Assembly (NCBI RefSeq): GCF_029960665.1
Contig: NZ_JASBRB010000008.1
Location: 1 to 64,000, forward strand
Direction: 5' to 3'
Length of the DNA: 64,000 nt
Source: Pseudarthrobacter sp. AL07
Lineage (GTDB): Bacteria; Actinomycetota; Actinomycetes; Actinomycetales; Micrococcaceae
Shown here: piece by piece, positions 38,047-46,367 of the stretch
Numbering within the stretch: position 1 is the first letter of the stretch
Layout: each line of letters starts with the position of its first letter
Notes under the pieces: model-generated
Database searches by the model: none
What the model saw: the letters and a program-made list of their open reading frames with translations, nothing else
What the model was told of the DNA's origin: nothing
Translations under genes and position numbers: made by a program

Positions 38047-38304
38047 GTGGGACTGATTGACGATCTTAAGGGCAAGGCTCAGGGTCTTATCCACGGCAAC
38101 GAGCAGGCCATCAGGGACGGCATCACGAAAGCCGGCGATTTCGTCGACTCAAAGACTGGCGGCAAGTATACCGGTCACGTGGACAAAGTCCAGGAGGGCG
38201 CTTCCAAATTCGTTGACGCAAATGACGGAACACCCGGCGATGCACCTGCCACCGAGCAGGCTCCGCCAGTCACCCCGGTTCCGCCGGTTGACAAGGCTCC
38301 GTAA
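38047..38304 (+). CDS. MT0933-like small antitoxin-family protein
   Basis: An 85-residue protein. Residues 1-60 (GLIDDLKGKAQGLIHGNEQA, then TKAGDFVDSKTGGKYTGHVDKVQ) match the amphipathic-helix pattern of the actinobacterial MT0933/Rv0909-like family, annotated as antitoxin. A Pro/Ala-rich tail follows. GTG 38047 is chosen because GGGAGG lies six bases upstream; GTG 38041 would overlap that site. In Mycobacterium the relative pairs with a toxin gene, but no toxin is beside it here, so a stress or structural role is equally possible. Confidence 0.8.
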   Translation: MGLIDDLKGKAQGLIHGNEQAIRDGITKAGDFVDSKTGGKYTGHVDKVQEGASKFVDANDGTPGDAPATEQAPPVTPVPPVDKAP

Positions 38305-38343
38305 CAAGGATTTGGCCTGGGCTCTGCCCGAGCACGTCAAGGG

Positions 38344-38377
38344 GGCGCGGGTCCCGCCGGGAGGCGGCACCCGCGCC
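38344..38377 (+). terminator. Terminator after the MT0933-like gene
   Basis: A 9-bp stem GGCGCGGGT / ACCCGCGCC around a 16-base loop, followed by TTTGTCGTTT, 39 bases after the stop codon. Confidence 0.75.
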
Positions 38378-38417
38378 TTTGTCGTTTAACTGAAGGCCCG
38401 GCTTCCCCGGCCGATGC

Positions 38418-39455
38418 CTAGGACGGCTCGTGGTTCTGGCCCTCGCGGGCCAGCGCGGTCAGGCGGGACACCGCACGGAAATACTTCTTGGTGTACCCGC
38501 CGTGCATCATCTCGTCCGTGAAGAGCTTGTCGAAGGGGACGCCGCTGGCCAGGATGGGCACATCCTTGTCGTACAGCCGGTCCGCCAACACTACGAACCG
38601 AAGCGCCACGGCCTGCTCGGTGATGGTCTCCACGTTGCGCCAGACGACGCCGTCGATGCCGTCGATGAGTTGCCGGTAACGGCTTGGGTGGACACCGGCA
38701 AGGTGGCCGATCAGAGAACTGAATTCGTCCTCCGCCACGGTCTTTCCGTCGAACTCGGCCTTCATCTGCGCAGCGAGCTGGCTGTTCTTCAGCGGTGCCG
38801 GAGCGGCGGGCAATCCACGGTGGCGGAAGTCCTCACCGTCAATCCTGATGACGTCGAACTGGTCCGCCAGAACCTGGATTTCACGGGCAAAGTCGACGGC
38901 GGCAAAGCGGCCGTCACCCAGCGAACCCGGCAGGGTGTTGGACGTCGCAGCAAGCTTGACGCCGGCGTCGGCCAGCTCACGCATCAAACGGGACATCAGC
39001 ACTGTGTCGCCCGGATCATCCAGCTCGAATTCGTCAATGCACACCAGCTTGAAGTGGCTCAGGGCTTCAACAGTCTTGCGGAAGGACAGTGCCCCCACGA
39101 GGTTGGTGTATTCCACAAATGTGCCAAAGGCTTTGGGGCCCGGCGCGGCATGCCACAGCGAAGCCAGGAGGTGGGTTTTGCCGACGCCGAATCCGCCATC
39201 GAGGTAGATCCCCGCCCGGGTTGCGACCTTCTTGGTGAAGAGCTTCTTGAACAGGCCGTCGCCGTCACCGGCTCCAACTCCCCCGGCGAACGCTTCCAGG
39301 GCCTTGACCGCCGCCGTCTGGGACGGCTGGTTCGGGTCCGGCCGGTAGCTGGCAAAGGAGACCTGGCCAAACCGTGGGGACGGATAAAACCCTTTGAGGA
39401 GCTCATCCACCGACACCGCCGGAGTGCGGGCGGCAAGCTGTTCGATCTGTACCAA
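38418..39455 (-). CDS. zapE: ZapE/AFG1-family cell-division ATPase
   Basis: A 345-residue P-loop ATPase of the AFG1/ZapE family. Walker A is GGFGVGKTHLLASL, Walker B LVCIDEFELDD, sensor region AATSNTLPGSL, and the N-terminus FYPSPRFGQVSFASY is typical. In E. coli ZapE destabilises the Z ring at constriction; the actinobacterial role is not settled. I start at TTG 39455 (VQIEQLAART). The frame is open to 39578, and ATG 39560 would add 35 residues, so the start is uncertain. It is divergent from the sulfurtransferase gene. Confidence 0.88.
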   Translation of the reverse strand: MVQIEQLAARTPAVSVDELLKGFYPSPRFGQVSFASYRPDPNQPSQTAAVKALEAFAGGVGAGDGDGLFKKLFTKKVATRAGIYLDGGFGVGKTHLLASLWHAAPGPKAFGTFVEYTNLVGALSFRKTVEALSHFKLVCIDEFELDDPGDTVLMSRLMRELADAGVKLAATSNTLPGSLGDGRFAAVDFAREIQVLADQFDVIRIDGEDFRHRGLPAAPAPLKNSQLAAQMKAEFDGKTVAEDEFSSLIGHLAGVHPSRYRQLIDGIDGVVWRNVETITEQAVALRFVVLADRLYDKDVPILASGVPFDKLFTDEMMHGGYTKKYFRAVSRLTALAREGQNHEPS

Positions 39456-39670
39456 GGTGGTCCGTTCTGCTGGTGGGTTGTCCCCAGAAAGAATACCGGC
39501 AACGGCCCGGGCCTCCCCCGCCATCCGGCCGGCACGGGGCCATGGCGTGACGAAGGCCATATTTCCCACTGTTAACAAGGTGACGGACAGGGCGGCCAGC
39601 CGTGGCTAGGGTGGGAGGCAGGTTTTCCTTCTTCAGCAGATCCGCCCTGTGTCTCAGTGAAAGGCCAACA

Positions 39671-40582
39671 ATGTCATACGCAGTTGAACAAAACGAGAAG
39701 TTCGCCGCCTACGCCAACCCGGAGCGTCTGGTATCCACCGAGTGGCTTGCCGCCGCACTTGAGTCTGGCGCCCTTGCGGACGGAAAGCTTGTGGTCGTCG
39801 AGTCCGACGAGGACGTCCTCCTTTACGAGACCGGCCACATCCCCGGATCCGTGAAAATCGACTGGCACACGGACCTTAACGATGAAGTGACACGCGATTA
39901 CGTAAACGGCGAGGCCTTCGCGGCCCTGGCCGCTGGCAAGGGCATCTCCCGCGACACCACGGTGGTCATCTACGGGGACAAGTCCAACTGGTGGGCGGCC
40001 TATGCCCTCTGGGTCTTTACCCTGTTCGGGCACGAGGACGTCCGGCTGCTCGACGGCGGCCGGGACAAGTGGATCGCCGAGGGCCGCGACCTGACCACGG
40101 ACCGGACTGTCCCGGCGTCCGGCGACTACCCCCTGGTGGAGCGCAACGACGCCCCCATCCGCGCGTTCAAGGACGATGTGCTGGCACACTTCGGCAAGCC
40201 TCTGATCGACGTACGCTCCCCCGAGGAATACACCGGCCAGCGGACCCACATGCCGGCCTATCCGGAAGAAGGCGCGCTCCGCGGCGGCCACATTCCCACG
40301 GCAGCATCCATTCCCTGGGCACGCGCCGCCGCGCCGGACGGAACGTACCGCAGCCGGGAAGAGCTCGAAGCCCTATACCTGGGCGAGGCCGGCCTGACCG
40401 CCGGCGACGACGTGGTGGCGTACTGCCGCATCGGCGAGCGTTCCAGCCACACCTGGTTCGCACTCAAGTACTTGCTGGGTTTTGAAACTGTCCGGAACTA
40501 CGACGGTTCCTGGACCGAGTGGGGCAACGCCGTACGGGTTCCGATCGCGAAGGGCACCGAACGCGGCACTGTCCCGGCGTAA
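39671..40582 (+). CDS. Thiosulfate/3-mercaptopyruvate-type sulfurtransferase
   Basis: A 303-residue protein with two rhodanese domains. The first (about 20-145) is inactive; the second (about 165-295) has the catalytic Cys252 in the loop [15 protein letters not shown] is the loop common in actinobacterial SseA/CysA-type thiosulfate sulfurtransferases. ATG 39671 has GAAAGG six bases upstream; the frame extends upstream without support. Ten bases separate it from sufE, suggesting joint sulfur transfer, possibly feeding Fe-S assembly (inference). Confidence 0.92.
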   Translation: MSYAVEQNEKFAAYANPERLVSTEWLAAALESGALADGKLVVVESDEDVLLYETGHIPGSVKIDWHTDLNDEVTRDYVNGEAFAALAAGKGISRDTTVVIYGDKSNWWAAYALWVFTLFGHEDVRLLDGGRDKWIAEGRDLTTDRTVPASGDYPLVERNDAPIRAFKDDVLAHFGKPLIDVRSPEEYTGQRTHMPAYPEEGALRGGHIPTAASIPWARAAAPDGTYRSREELEALYLGEAGLTAGDDVVAYCRIGERSSHTWFALKYLLGFETVRNYDGSWTEWGNAVRVPIAKGTERGTVPA

Positions 40583-40592
40583 ACTGGAACAG

Positions 40593-41054
40593 ATGACTAC
40601 ACATGACCTGCCCGCCGCTTTGGCGGAAATCGTTGACGACTTCCAGGCCCTGAGCGAACCTGACCGGCTTCAGTTGCTGCTGGAGTTCTCGCGCGAACTG
40701 CCCGAGCTGCCGGACCGGCTGAAGGACCACCCCGAACTCCTGGAGCAGGTGGTGGAATGCCAGTCGCCGCTGTTCCTTGCCATTGAGACGGAAAAGAACG
40801 ACACCGGCCCGGCCGGCGCCATTCGGCTCTACTTCAAGGCGCCACCGGAAGCCCCCACCACGCGGGGGTTCGCCGGTGTGCTCCATGAGGGACTCGACGG
40901 ACTCAGCGCCGCCGAAATCCTGGGTGTGCCGGACGACATGCCGGAACTGCTGGGCCTGACAAGGGCCATCACGCCACTGCGGATGCGCGGCATGACCGCC
41001 ATGCTGGGACGGATCAAGCGCAAGGTCGCTGCTGATTACCGGCCCGCATCCTAA
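40593..41054 (+). CDS. sufE: SufE-family sulfur acceptor
   Basis: A 153-residue protein. The conserved acceptor Cys56 lies in EQVVECQSPLF, and the pattern GLSAAEILGVP with LTRAITPLRMRGMTAML matches SufE. SufE proteins take persulfide from a cysteine desulfurase and pass it on. No SufS or SufBCD is nearby; here it directly follows a rhodanese, which may be its sulfur source or partner. The ATG 40593 start begins right after the sulfurtransferase stop. Confidence 0.9.
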   Translation: MTTHDLPAALAEIVDDFQALSEPDRLQLLLEFSRELPELPDRLKDHPELLEQVVECQSPLFLAIETEKNDTGPAGAIRLYFKAPPEAPTTRGFAGVLHEGLDGLSAAEILGVPDDMPELLGLTRAITPLRMRGMTAMLGRIKRKVAADYRPAS

Positions 41055-41078
41055 TCCCCTGACAGGGAACTGAACGCT

Positions 41079-41576
41079 TTGGCACGCAAGAGTTCTTCAA
41101 ACGGAACGCCGGCCACAGCCGCACTGGCTGCAGCCGGCGTTCCCTTCGTAGTGCATCCGTATGCCCACGATCCTTCCGCCGCCAGCTACGGCACGGAAGC
41201 CGCCGAGGCCCTGGGCATTGCACCCGAAAAGGTCTTCAAAACCCTCATGGTCGATGTGGAGGGCCGGCTGGCTGTCGGGGTTGTGCCGGTCAGCGGAAAC
41301 CTTGACCTCAAGGCATTCGCTGCCGCCCTGGGTGCCAAGAAGGCTTCGATGGCAGACCCCGCAGTTGCGGAACGCCGCAGCGGCTACGTCCTCGGCGGGA
41401 TCTCGCCGCTTGGCCAGCGGCAGTCATCGCCCACAGTGGTGGATAGCAGCGCCCTTGATCTGGGGACGATGCTGGTTTCCGGTGGTAAGCGTGGCCTGGA
41501 CGTCGAGCTTGCGCCGGCGGACCTTATCCGGCTGACGTCCGCTGTGACAGCCGCCATCGGCACCCGCACGCCTTAG
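41079..41576 (+). CDS. ybaK: Cys-tRNA(Pro) deacylase, YbaK family
   Basis: A 165-residue editing-domain protein that hydrolyses Cys mischarged on tRNA-Pro. It shows EALGIAPEKVFKTLMVDVEG with the conserved catalytic Lys, KKASMADPAVAERRSGYVLGGISPLGQ, and GKRGLDVELAPADLI. The start is TTG 41079 with CAGGGAA upstream. Its stop overlaps the stop of the convergent hydrolase gene on the other strand, leaving no room for a terminator. Confidence 0.92.
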   Translation: MARKSSSNGTPATAALAAAGVPFVVHPYAHDPSAASYGTEAAEALGIAPEKVFKTLMVDVEGRLAVGVVPVSGNLDLKAFAAALGAKKASMADPAVAERRSGYVLGGISPLGQRQSSPTVVDSSALDLGTMLVSGGKRGLDVELAPADLIRLTSAVTAAIGTRTP

Positions 41577-42838
41577 CGGTTCTGCCCGGGATTAAGCCGC
41601 GGAGCCAACTGAGGCCGAAGCCACGCCTTGATCAGGTTCTCCCAGCGCCCGGGATCGACGTTCCATTCCTTCGTGTGCCTGGCGTGATTGAACGTCTCGA
41701 ATGTGACCATCTCCGGATTCCGCTCGGCCAGGAGGGCGGAGGGTTCATAGGGAACGTACTCGTCATCAACGCTGTGGATGATCAGGGTGGGCGTCCGGAC
41801 TTCCACGGCGCGCGCCACCCAGTCCATGGCCTTGAGGTCCACGGGTGCGGCCAATCCGGTGAGCCTCCGGCCCACGGGGTGGCCCAGCATCAGCTGCCCG
41901 TAACGGCCCACCAGGGACGGAATGCGGTTGATCTGCGCATGGTGGGCCAGCACATCGACCCAGTTGATGACGGGCGCGTCCAGGACCATGGCCCGGATCA
42001 GGTGACGGTGCGGCGAGAGATCGGCCGTCTGCAGGCAGATGGCACCGCCCATGGACCAGCCAAAGAGGACAATTTCCTCGGCGCCGCCGGCCAGGGCGAA
42101 CTCGATGGCGGCCTCCACATCGTGCCATTCCGTGGATCCCAGCCCGTACCGGCCGTCCTCGGCTGATGGCGCCAACCCGTCGTTCCGGTATGAGACAAGC
42201 AGGCTGGTGAGCCCCAGTTCGAGTGCGGGGCCTACCGCCCGGAGGCACTCCTGGCGGGTGGCCCCCCGGCCATGAACCATAATTGCCCAGGTCCTGGACG
42301 TCCCGCCGGCCCGGACCAGCCATGCCGGTGCCGTGCCGCCGTCGACCTCAATCAGCACGTCCTCGGCCGCAATGCCGGCGGTGGCGGGATCAGGGTAGAG
42401 CGCACCGCTCCACCATCCGCGGCGGGCCGTATCGAGATCGCCGGCATAGACGGCTTCCACTTCGCGCAGGACCGTGCCGTCCGCCGGCGAATAGGACACA
42501 ATCCGCCCGATCCGGGCGTGCCCCTTGCCGCCGTCGAAAAACAACCCATAGACGCCCTCCACTGTGGTCTCCGGAGTTGCTGTCAGGATGACCTGCTTGC
42601 CGCCGCCTTCCCGGAGCACGGCGAGGACTTCCTGGTCCGCCGTCCGCCGCCGGACGGGCGTGATCACACGCCTGGCAAAATAGAGGGCCAGCGCGGAGGA
42701 CCCTGTGGCCAGCAGTCCGGCAAGCGCCCCGCCGCCAATGACGCCGCCTAGCGCCCATTTGGCGCGCAGCGACATACGGCCGTCAGCCTGGATCGGAACT
42801 GCCGCCGTCAACGTGGGGGTGCGCGTGGAAGGTGCCAT
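41573..42838 (-). CDS. Membrane-anchored alpha/beta hydrolase
   Basis: A 421-residue protein. One transmembrane helix lies near the N-terminus (about 30-54, Gly/Ala/Leu-rich), followed by a beta-rich segment and a serine hydrolase domain: nucleophile in LFGWSMGGAIC, acid in IHSVDDEYVP, and His in FNHARHTKEW. The layout resembles prolyl-oligopeptidase-like/BAAT esterases. Substrate unknown. ATG 42838 is chosen because coding character begins there; the ribosome binding site is weak. Monocistronic, divergent from the next gene. Confidence 0.85.
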   Translation of the reverse strand: MAPSTRTPTLTAAVPIQADGRMSLRAKWALGGVIGGGALAGLLATGSSALALYFARRVITPVRRRTADQEVLAVLREGGGKQVILTATPETTVEGVYGLFFDGGKGHARIGRIVSYSPADGTVLREVEAVYAGDLDTARRGWWSGALYPDPATAGIAAEDVLIEVDGGTAPAWLVRAGGTSRTWAIMVHGRGATRQECLRAVGPALELGLTSLLVSYRNDGLAPSAEDGRYGLGSTEWHDVEAAIEFALAGGAEEIVLFGWSMGGAICLQTADLSPHRHLIRAMVLDAPVINWVDVLAHHAQINRIPSLVGRYGQLMLGHPVGRRLTGLAAPVDLKAMDWVARAVEVRTPTLIIHSVDDEYVPYEPSALLAERNPEMVTFETFNHARHTKEWNVDPGRWENLIKAWLRPQLAPRLNPGQNR

Positions 42839-42995
42839 GGAACCATTCTTACTGCCGCAGGCGGGTTGACCATATTCCGTCCGGCCCGTGGCGCCGGAAT
42901 TCTGCCGGCCCCGAGGACTCCGCGCGTATAAGACCACAACCACCATGCGGCCCCAAATGGATGCAGGCGCCGGTACGCACGACTAGGCTGATGCC

Positions 42996-43487
42996 ATGAG
43001 CGATCCAATCGTCATCCTGACCGAAGAACCCCTGGGCGCGGACGACCGCGTCAACATAGAACGGCTGGTGGACGGGCAGGACACCCCCCTTGTCCTGCTG
43101 GTTCCAGGTAACACTGAACGGCACCTGCTGGTGGATTTTCTCGAGAATCTCTCCCTGCTGGACGTCGCTAAAGCGTTCCGCGAACTGACCGCCCATGCCC
43201 CGGACCCCTCCGCTGAACGGGCCGAGGCTGCGGAGACGCTCGCCGTCTCGCTGACTGCCCTGGCGGGGCTGGGCGCAGGAGTCACAGGCGAGGTGGTGGA
43301 CGGTGGAGCCGTCAACGGCCTTGTGGCCAAGGTCAAGGAGCTTGGCGCTGCCCAGGCAGTCGTGGTCACCCGTCCGCACGCAGTTGCGGATACGTTCCAC
43401 ACCGACTGGGCCAACAAAGCCCAGGACCAGCTGGGGCTCCCCGTGCTCCACCTGTACGCCGGTTCGGGATTTATCGGCGACTCCTGA
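42996..43487 (+). CDS. Conserved hypothetical protein, alpha/beta type
   Basis: A 163-residue soluble protein I cannot assign. Its pattern of short strands and helices (PIVILTEEPLG, TPLVLLVPGNTERHLLVDFL, AQAVVVTRPHAV, LPVLHLYAGSGFIGDS) suggests a small Rossmann-like domain of the universal-stress or indigoidine-like kind. There are no signal peptide, membrane segments or catalytic motif that I recognise. It starts ATG 42996 and ends 14 bases before msrB, so it is probably co-expressed with that oxidative repair enzyme. Confidence 0.75.
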   Translation: MSDPIVILTEEPLGADDRVNIERLVDGQDTPLVLLVPGNTERHLLVDFLENLSLLDVAKAFRELTAHAPDPSAERAEAAETLAVSLTALAGLGAGVTGEVVDGGAVNGLVAKVKELGAAQAVVVTRPHAVADTFHTDWANKAQDQLGLPVLHLYAGSGFIGDS

Positions 43488-43501
43488 GCGTTGAGCTGAC
43501 T

Positions 43502-44011
43502 ATGAGCATCTTTGGTAAGAACATTTTCGACAACAAGGCCACGGATTCGGTCCCGGATCAGGCTGCCGACGCCACCGCTGCGGAACCTGCATACCGGAAA
43601 TCCGACGCCGAGTGGCGGCAGGAACTCACGCCGGAGGAGTATCGCGTGCTGCGGCAGGCGGGTACGGAGCGCCCCTTCACGGGAGAGTATGTGGACACCC
43701 ACACGGAGGGTGTTTACCAATGCCGCGCCTGTGGAACCGAGCTCTTCAGGAGCAACGAAAAATTTGACTCGCATTGCGGCTGGCCGTCCTTCTGGGCGCC
43801 GCTCGCCACAAGCACCGTCCGCTACATCCACGACCGGACGCTCGGCATGAAGCGGGTGGAGGTCCGGTGCGGGAACTGTGACTCGCACTTGGGCCACGTG
43901 TTTGAAGGCGAGGGCTACGGAACGCCCACGGACCAGCGCTTCTGCATTAATTCGGTGTCCCTGACGCTGGTACCGCGCGGCGTTGCCGGGGAAGAATCCG
44001 CGGAGTCCTGA
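43502..44011 (+). CDS. msrB: Peptide-methionine (R)-S-oxide reductase
   Basis: A 169-residue enzyme reducing methionine-R-sulfoxide in proteins. Zinc ligands are Cys74/Cys77 (CRAC) and Cys123/Cys126 (CGNC), and the catalytic Cys148 is in QRFCINSVSL. SHCGWPSFW and GHVFEGEG are standard MsrB motifs. The first 30 residues are a divergent acidic extension. Not fused to MsrA. It follows the unknown 42996 gene closely. Confidence 0.96.
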   Translation: MSIFGKNIFDNKATDSVPDQAADATAAEPAYRKSDAEWRQELTPEEYRVLRQAGTERPFTGEYVDTHTEGVYQCRACGTELFRSNEKFDSHCGWPSFWAPLATSTVRYIHDRTLGMKRVEVRCGNCDSHLGHVFEGEGYGTPTDQRFCINSVSLTLVPRGVAGEESAES

Positions 44012-44163
44012 GTCCGCCAGCCGTGGTTCCGCCTATGTGTGGCGGACCCACGGGGCGCTCGAGCCCGAGAGTCTCTTATGCTTAGGCTCTATTTGAATTA
44101 GGGACTCTGGTTGCTTGCTACGCTCACGGTAGATGCCCAAGCAATGAGAAAGGCAGTCAAACC

Positions 44164-45531
44164 ATGACCGTCACCGTGACCGGCGCCCCACCAAGGATCA
44201 CCGCCGAAAATCCCGCCTGGCTCCGCCTCCGGAGCGCCGCCGAGTCCCTGCAGGAGCTGCAGATCAAGGACGGCTCCGTACCCGACGCGGGCCACCACCC
44301 AGCCGCAGCGGCCGAAGTTGCCGAGCTCACAGAGTCGCTCACCGAGCTGGCACCGCTATTCCCGCACGACGCAGCCTACCTTGACGCCGTCGTCGCTGAT
44401 TTCCAGGCGTGGGCCAAAGCGGGCTTCGGTGAGCCGGACTTCCTGTCGTCACTGCTGGCGTTCCAGCCCCAGCTGCAGCGCCAGGATGGCCTGCCGCACG
44501 TTGTCATCTTCCCCATGTACACCCAGAACGGAAGCACCAGCCGGCTGGTGGAGGCCGTGCTGATCGAGGTCATCTGGCCCGATTTTGTGGCCGGCCTTGA
44601 GGCAGGGGACTATTCCAACAAGCTGTTTGTGCCGATCAGGTTCCTGGACTTCACCCGCGGCTATGACACCAACTCGGCGGTGCTGTTCCCCGAAACCGTT
44701 GCCGTCCGGGAAACACCCGCCTTCACCTGGGGCGCCATTTTTGCAGACCGCGAAGCTGCCCGCTTCCGGAGGGTCCTGCGCGCAGCCGCAGACATCACCT
44801 CACTGGACCTGCCCGCCGGTGCCGTGGAACTCCTGGCCGACCAGGAACTGACCGAGGCCACGTTTGTGATGTGGGACCTGATCCATGACCGGACCCACAT
44901 GCGCGGCGACCTGCCCTTTGACCCGTTCATGATCAAGCAGCGGATGCCCTACTTCCTGTATTCGCTCGAGGAACTGCGCTGCGACCTCACAGCCTTCCGC
45001 GAATCCGTCCGGATCGAACAGGACGAAGACGCCGGGCCGGAAGCACGCCGGCACGCGAAACTGGTGCAGTACGCCATCATCTTCGACCGGATCTTCCGCT
45101 TCGCGATCACCGGCGACCGGGTGCGCAACTACGACGGCCTCGGCGGGCAGTTGCTCTTCGCCTGGCTGCACCAGCACCACACCCTGCACTGGACCGACAG
45201 TCGGCTCAGCATCGACTGGGACCAAGTGCCGGACGCGGTGATCGCCCTCGGAGCCTCGATCGACGAGCTCTACTGGCGCTCCATTGACCGGCCGAAGATG
45301 GCCCACTGGCTTGCCGCGTACCAGCTGATCTCCGCCACAGTCACGCCCAACCCGGCATCAACCTGGGCGAAGGGACCCGACGCACTTCCGGTTGCCGGTC
45401 CGCCGCGCGGCCTGACGGACCAGGTGCTGGATGACGAATTTCCGCTGTCCATGTTCTACGAAGCCTTGGAGAAGAAAATGCGACCGGTCATCGACTCCAC
45501 CGCCGGCATCACCGGAGCGTCCGCGCTGTGA
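44164..45531 (+). CDS. DUF6421-family protein
   Basis: A 455-residue soluble protein that I match to the actinobacterial DUF6421 family. Landmarks are HVVIFPMYTQNGSTSR, RFLDFTRGYDTNSAVLFPE, MWDLIHDRTHMRGDLPFDPFMI and LLFAWLHQHHTLHWTD. The HDRTH and HQHH clusters could bind metal, but no enzyme class is apparent. The next gene, an SDR, starts inside its stop codon (GTGA), so the two are coupled and probably act on one pathway. Function unknown. Confidence 0.8.
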   Translation: MTVTVTGAPPRITAENPAWLRLRSAAESLQELQIKDGSVPDAGHHPAAAAEVAELTESLTELAPLFPHDAAYLDAVVADFQAWAKAGFGEPDFLSSLLAFQPQLQRQDGLPHVVIFPMYTQNGSTSRLVEAVLIEVIWPDFVAGLEAGDYSNKLFVPIRFLDFTRGYDTNSAVLFPETVAVRETPAFTWGAIFADREAARFRRVLRAAADITSLDLPAGAVELLADQELTEATFVMWDLIHDRTHMRGDLPFDPFMIKQRMPYFLYSLEELRCDLTAFRESVRIEQDEDAGPEARRHAKLVQYAIIFDRIFRFAITGDRVRNYDGLGGQLLFAWLHQHHTLHWTDSRLSIDWDQVPDAVIALGASIDELYWRSIDRPKMAHWLAAYQLISATVTPNPASTWAKGPDALPVAGPPRGLTDQVLDDEFPLSMFYEALEKKMRPVIDSTAGITGASAL

Positions 45532-46289
45532 GCGCATCCGGCGGCCCGCGCGTTGTCCCTGCTCCGGACCGTTCCCCTGGGCTGAATGTCCTGGTCACCG
45601 GCGGTAGCGGACCCACCGGGATCGCGGTGGCCCGGGCCCTGCGCCAGGCGGGGTTCCGGGTCTTCACGGTCGGCTCGGACAGGACGCGCATCGATGCAGC
45701 CGCAACAAAAGCGGGCGACGGCGTCACTCCCCTGGTGTGCGATCTCGCGGATCCCGCTGACGTCCAGGTTCTCCGGACGGCCCTGGCGGGCACCGCCGGA
45801 GCGATGGACGGAGTCATCCACCTTGTGGGCGGCTGGCGTGGTGCCAAGGGCATCACGGACCAGAGCGACGCCGCCTGGGACTTCCTGGAGCGCGGTGCCA
45901 TCACCACGCTCCGGAACGTCTCCCGGGCCTTCTACGCCGACCTCGCCGCCGCCGGAACCGGAAGGTTTGCCATGGTGTCCTCCACGGCGGTGGACAAGCC
46001 CACCGCCACGACGGCCAGCTACGTGGCGGCGAAGGCCGCCGCCGAGACCTGGACGCTTGCGATGGCGGAGGGACTGGCCCGCGAGGCCGCGGATAACGGC
46101 ACCGCCCTGCGCGGCGCCGCCGTCGTCCTGGTGGTGAAAGCGCTGGTGGACGCGGAACTCCGGACGGCGCACCCGGAACGGACGTTCCCCGGTGCCACCG
46201 ACGTCGAGGACCTGGCCGCCGCCGTCGTCGGACTGTTCAGCCGCCCGGCAGCCGAACTGAACGGCCGGCGCCTGCTCCTTACCCCATGA
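45528..46289 (+). CDS. SDR-family oxidoreductase
   Basis: A 253-residue protein of short-chain dehydrogenase type. The nucleotide loop is VTGGSGPTGIAVARAL, HLVGGWRGAKG stands in place of the usual NNAG strand, and the catalytic region has Ser in VSSTAVD and YVAAKAAAETW with Tyr-x-x-x-Lys. NAD(P) use is expected. The start is GTG 45528, overlapping the DUF6421 stop by four bases. The substrate is unknown; coupling implies a shared task with DUF6421. Confidence 0.88.
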   Translation: MSASGGPRVVPAPDRSPGLNVLVTGGSGPTGIAVARALRQAGFRVFTVGSDRTRIDAAATKAGDGVTPLVCDLADPADVQVLRTALAGTAGAMDGVIHLVGGWRGAKGITDQSDAAWDFLERGAITTLRNVSRAFYADLAAAGTGRFAMVSSTAVDKPTATTASYVAAKAAAETWTLAMAEGLAREAADNGTALRGAAVVLVVKALVDAELRTAHPERTFPGATDVEDLAAAVVGLFSRPAAELNGRRLLLTP

Positions 46290-46367
46290 CCGCAACATCC
46301 CCTAGCCGCAACGCCTCTGACGGACTGCCCCCTGACCGGCCGGACCCGACCTCCCTAAACTGAGAAC

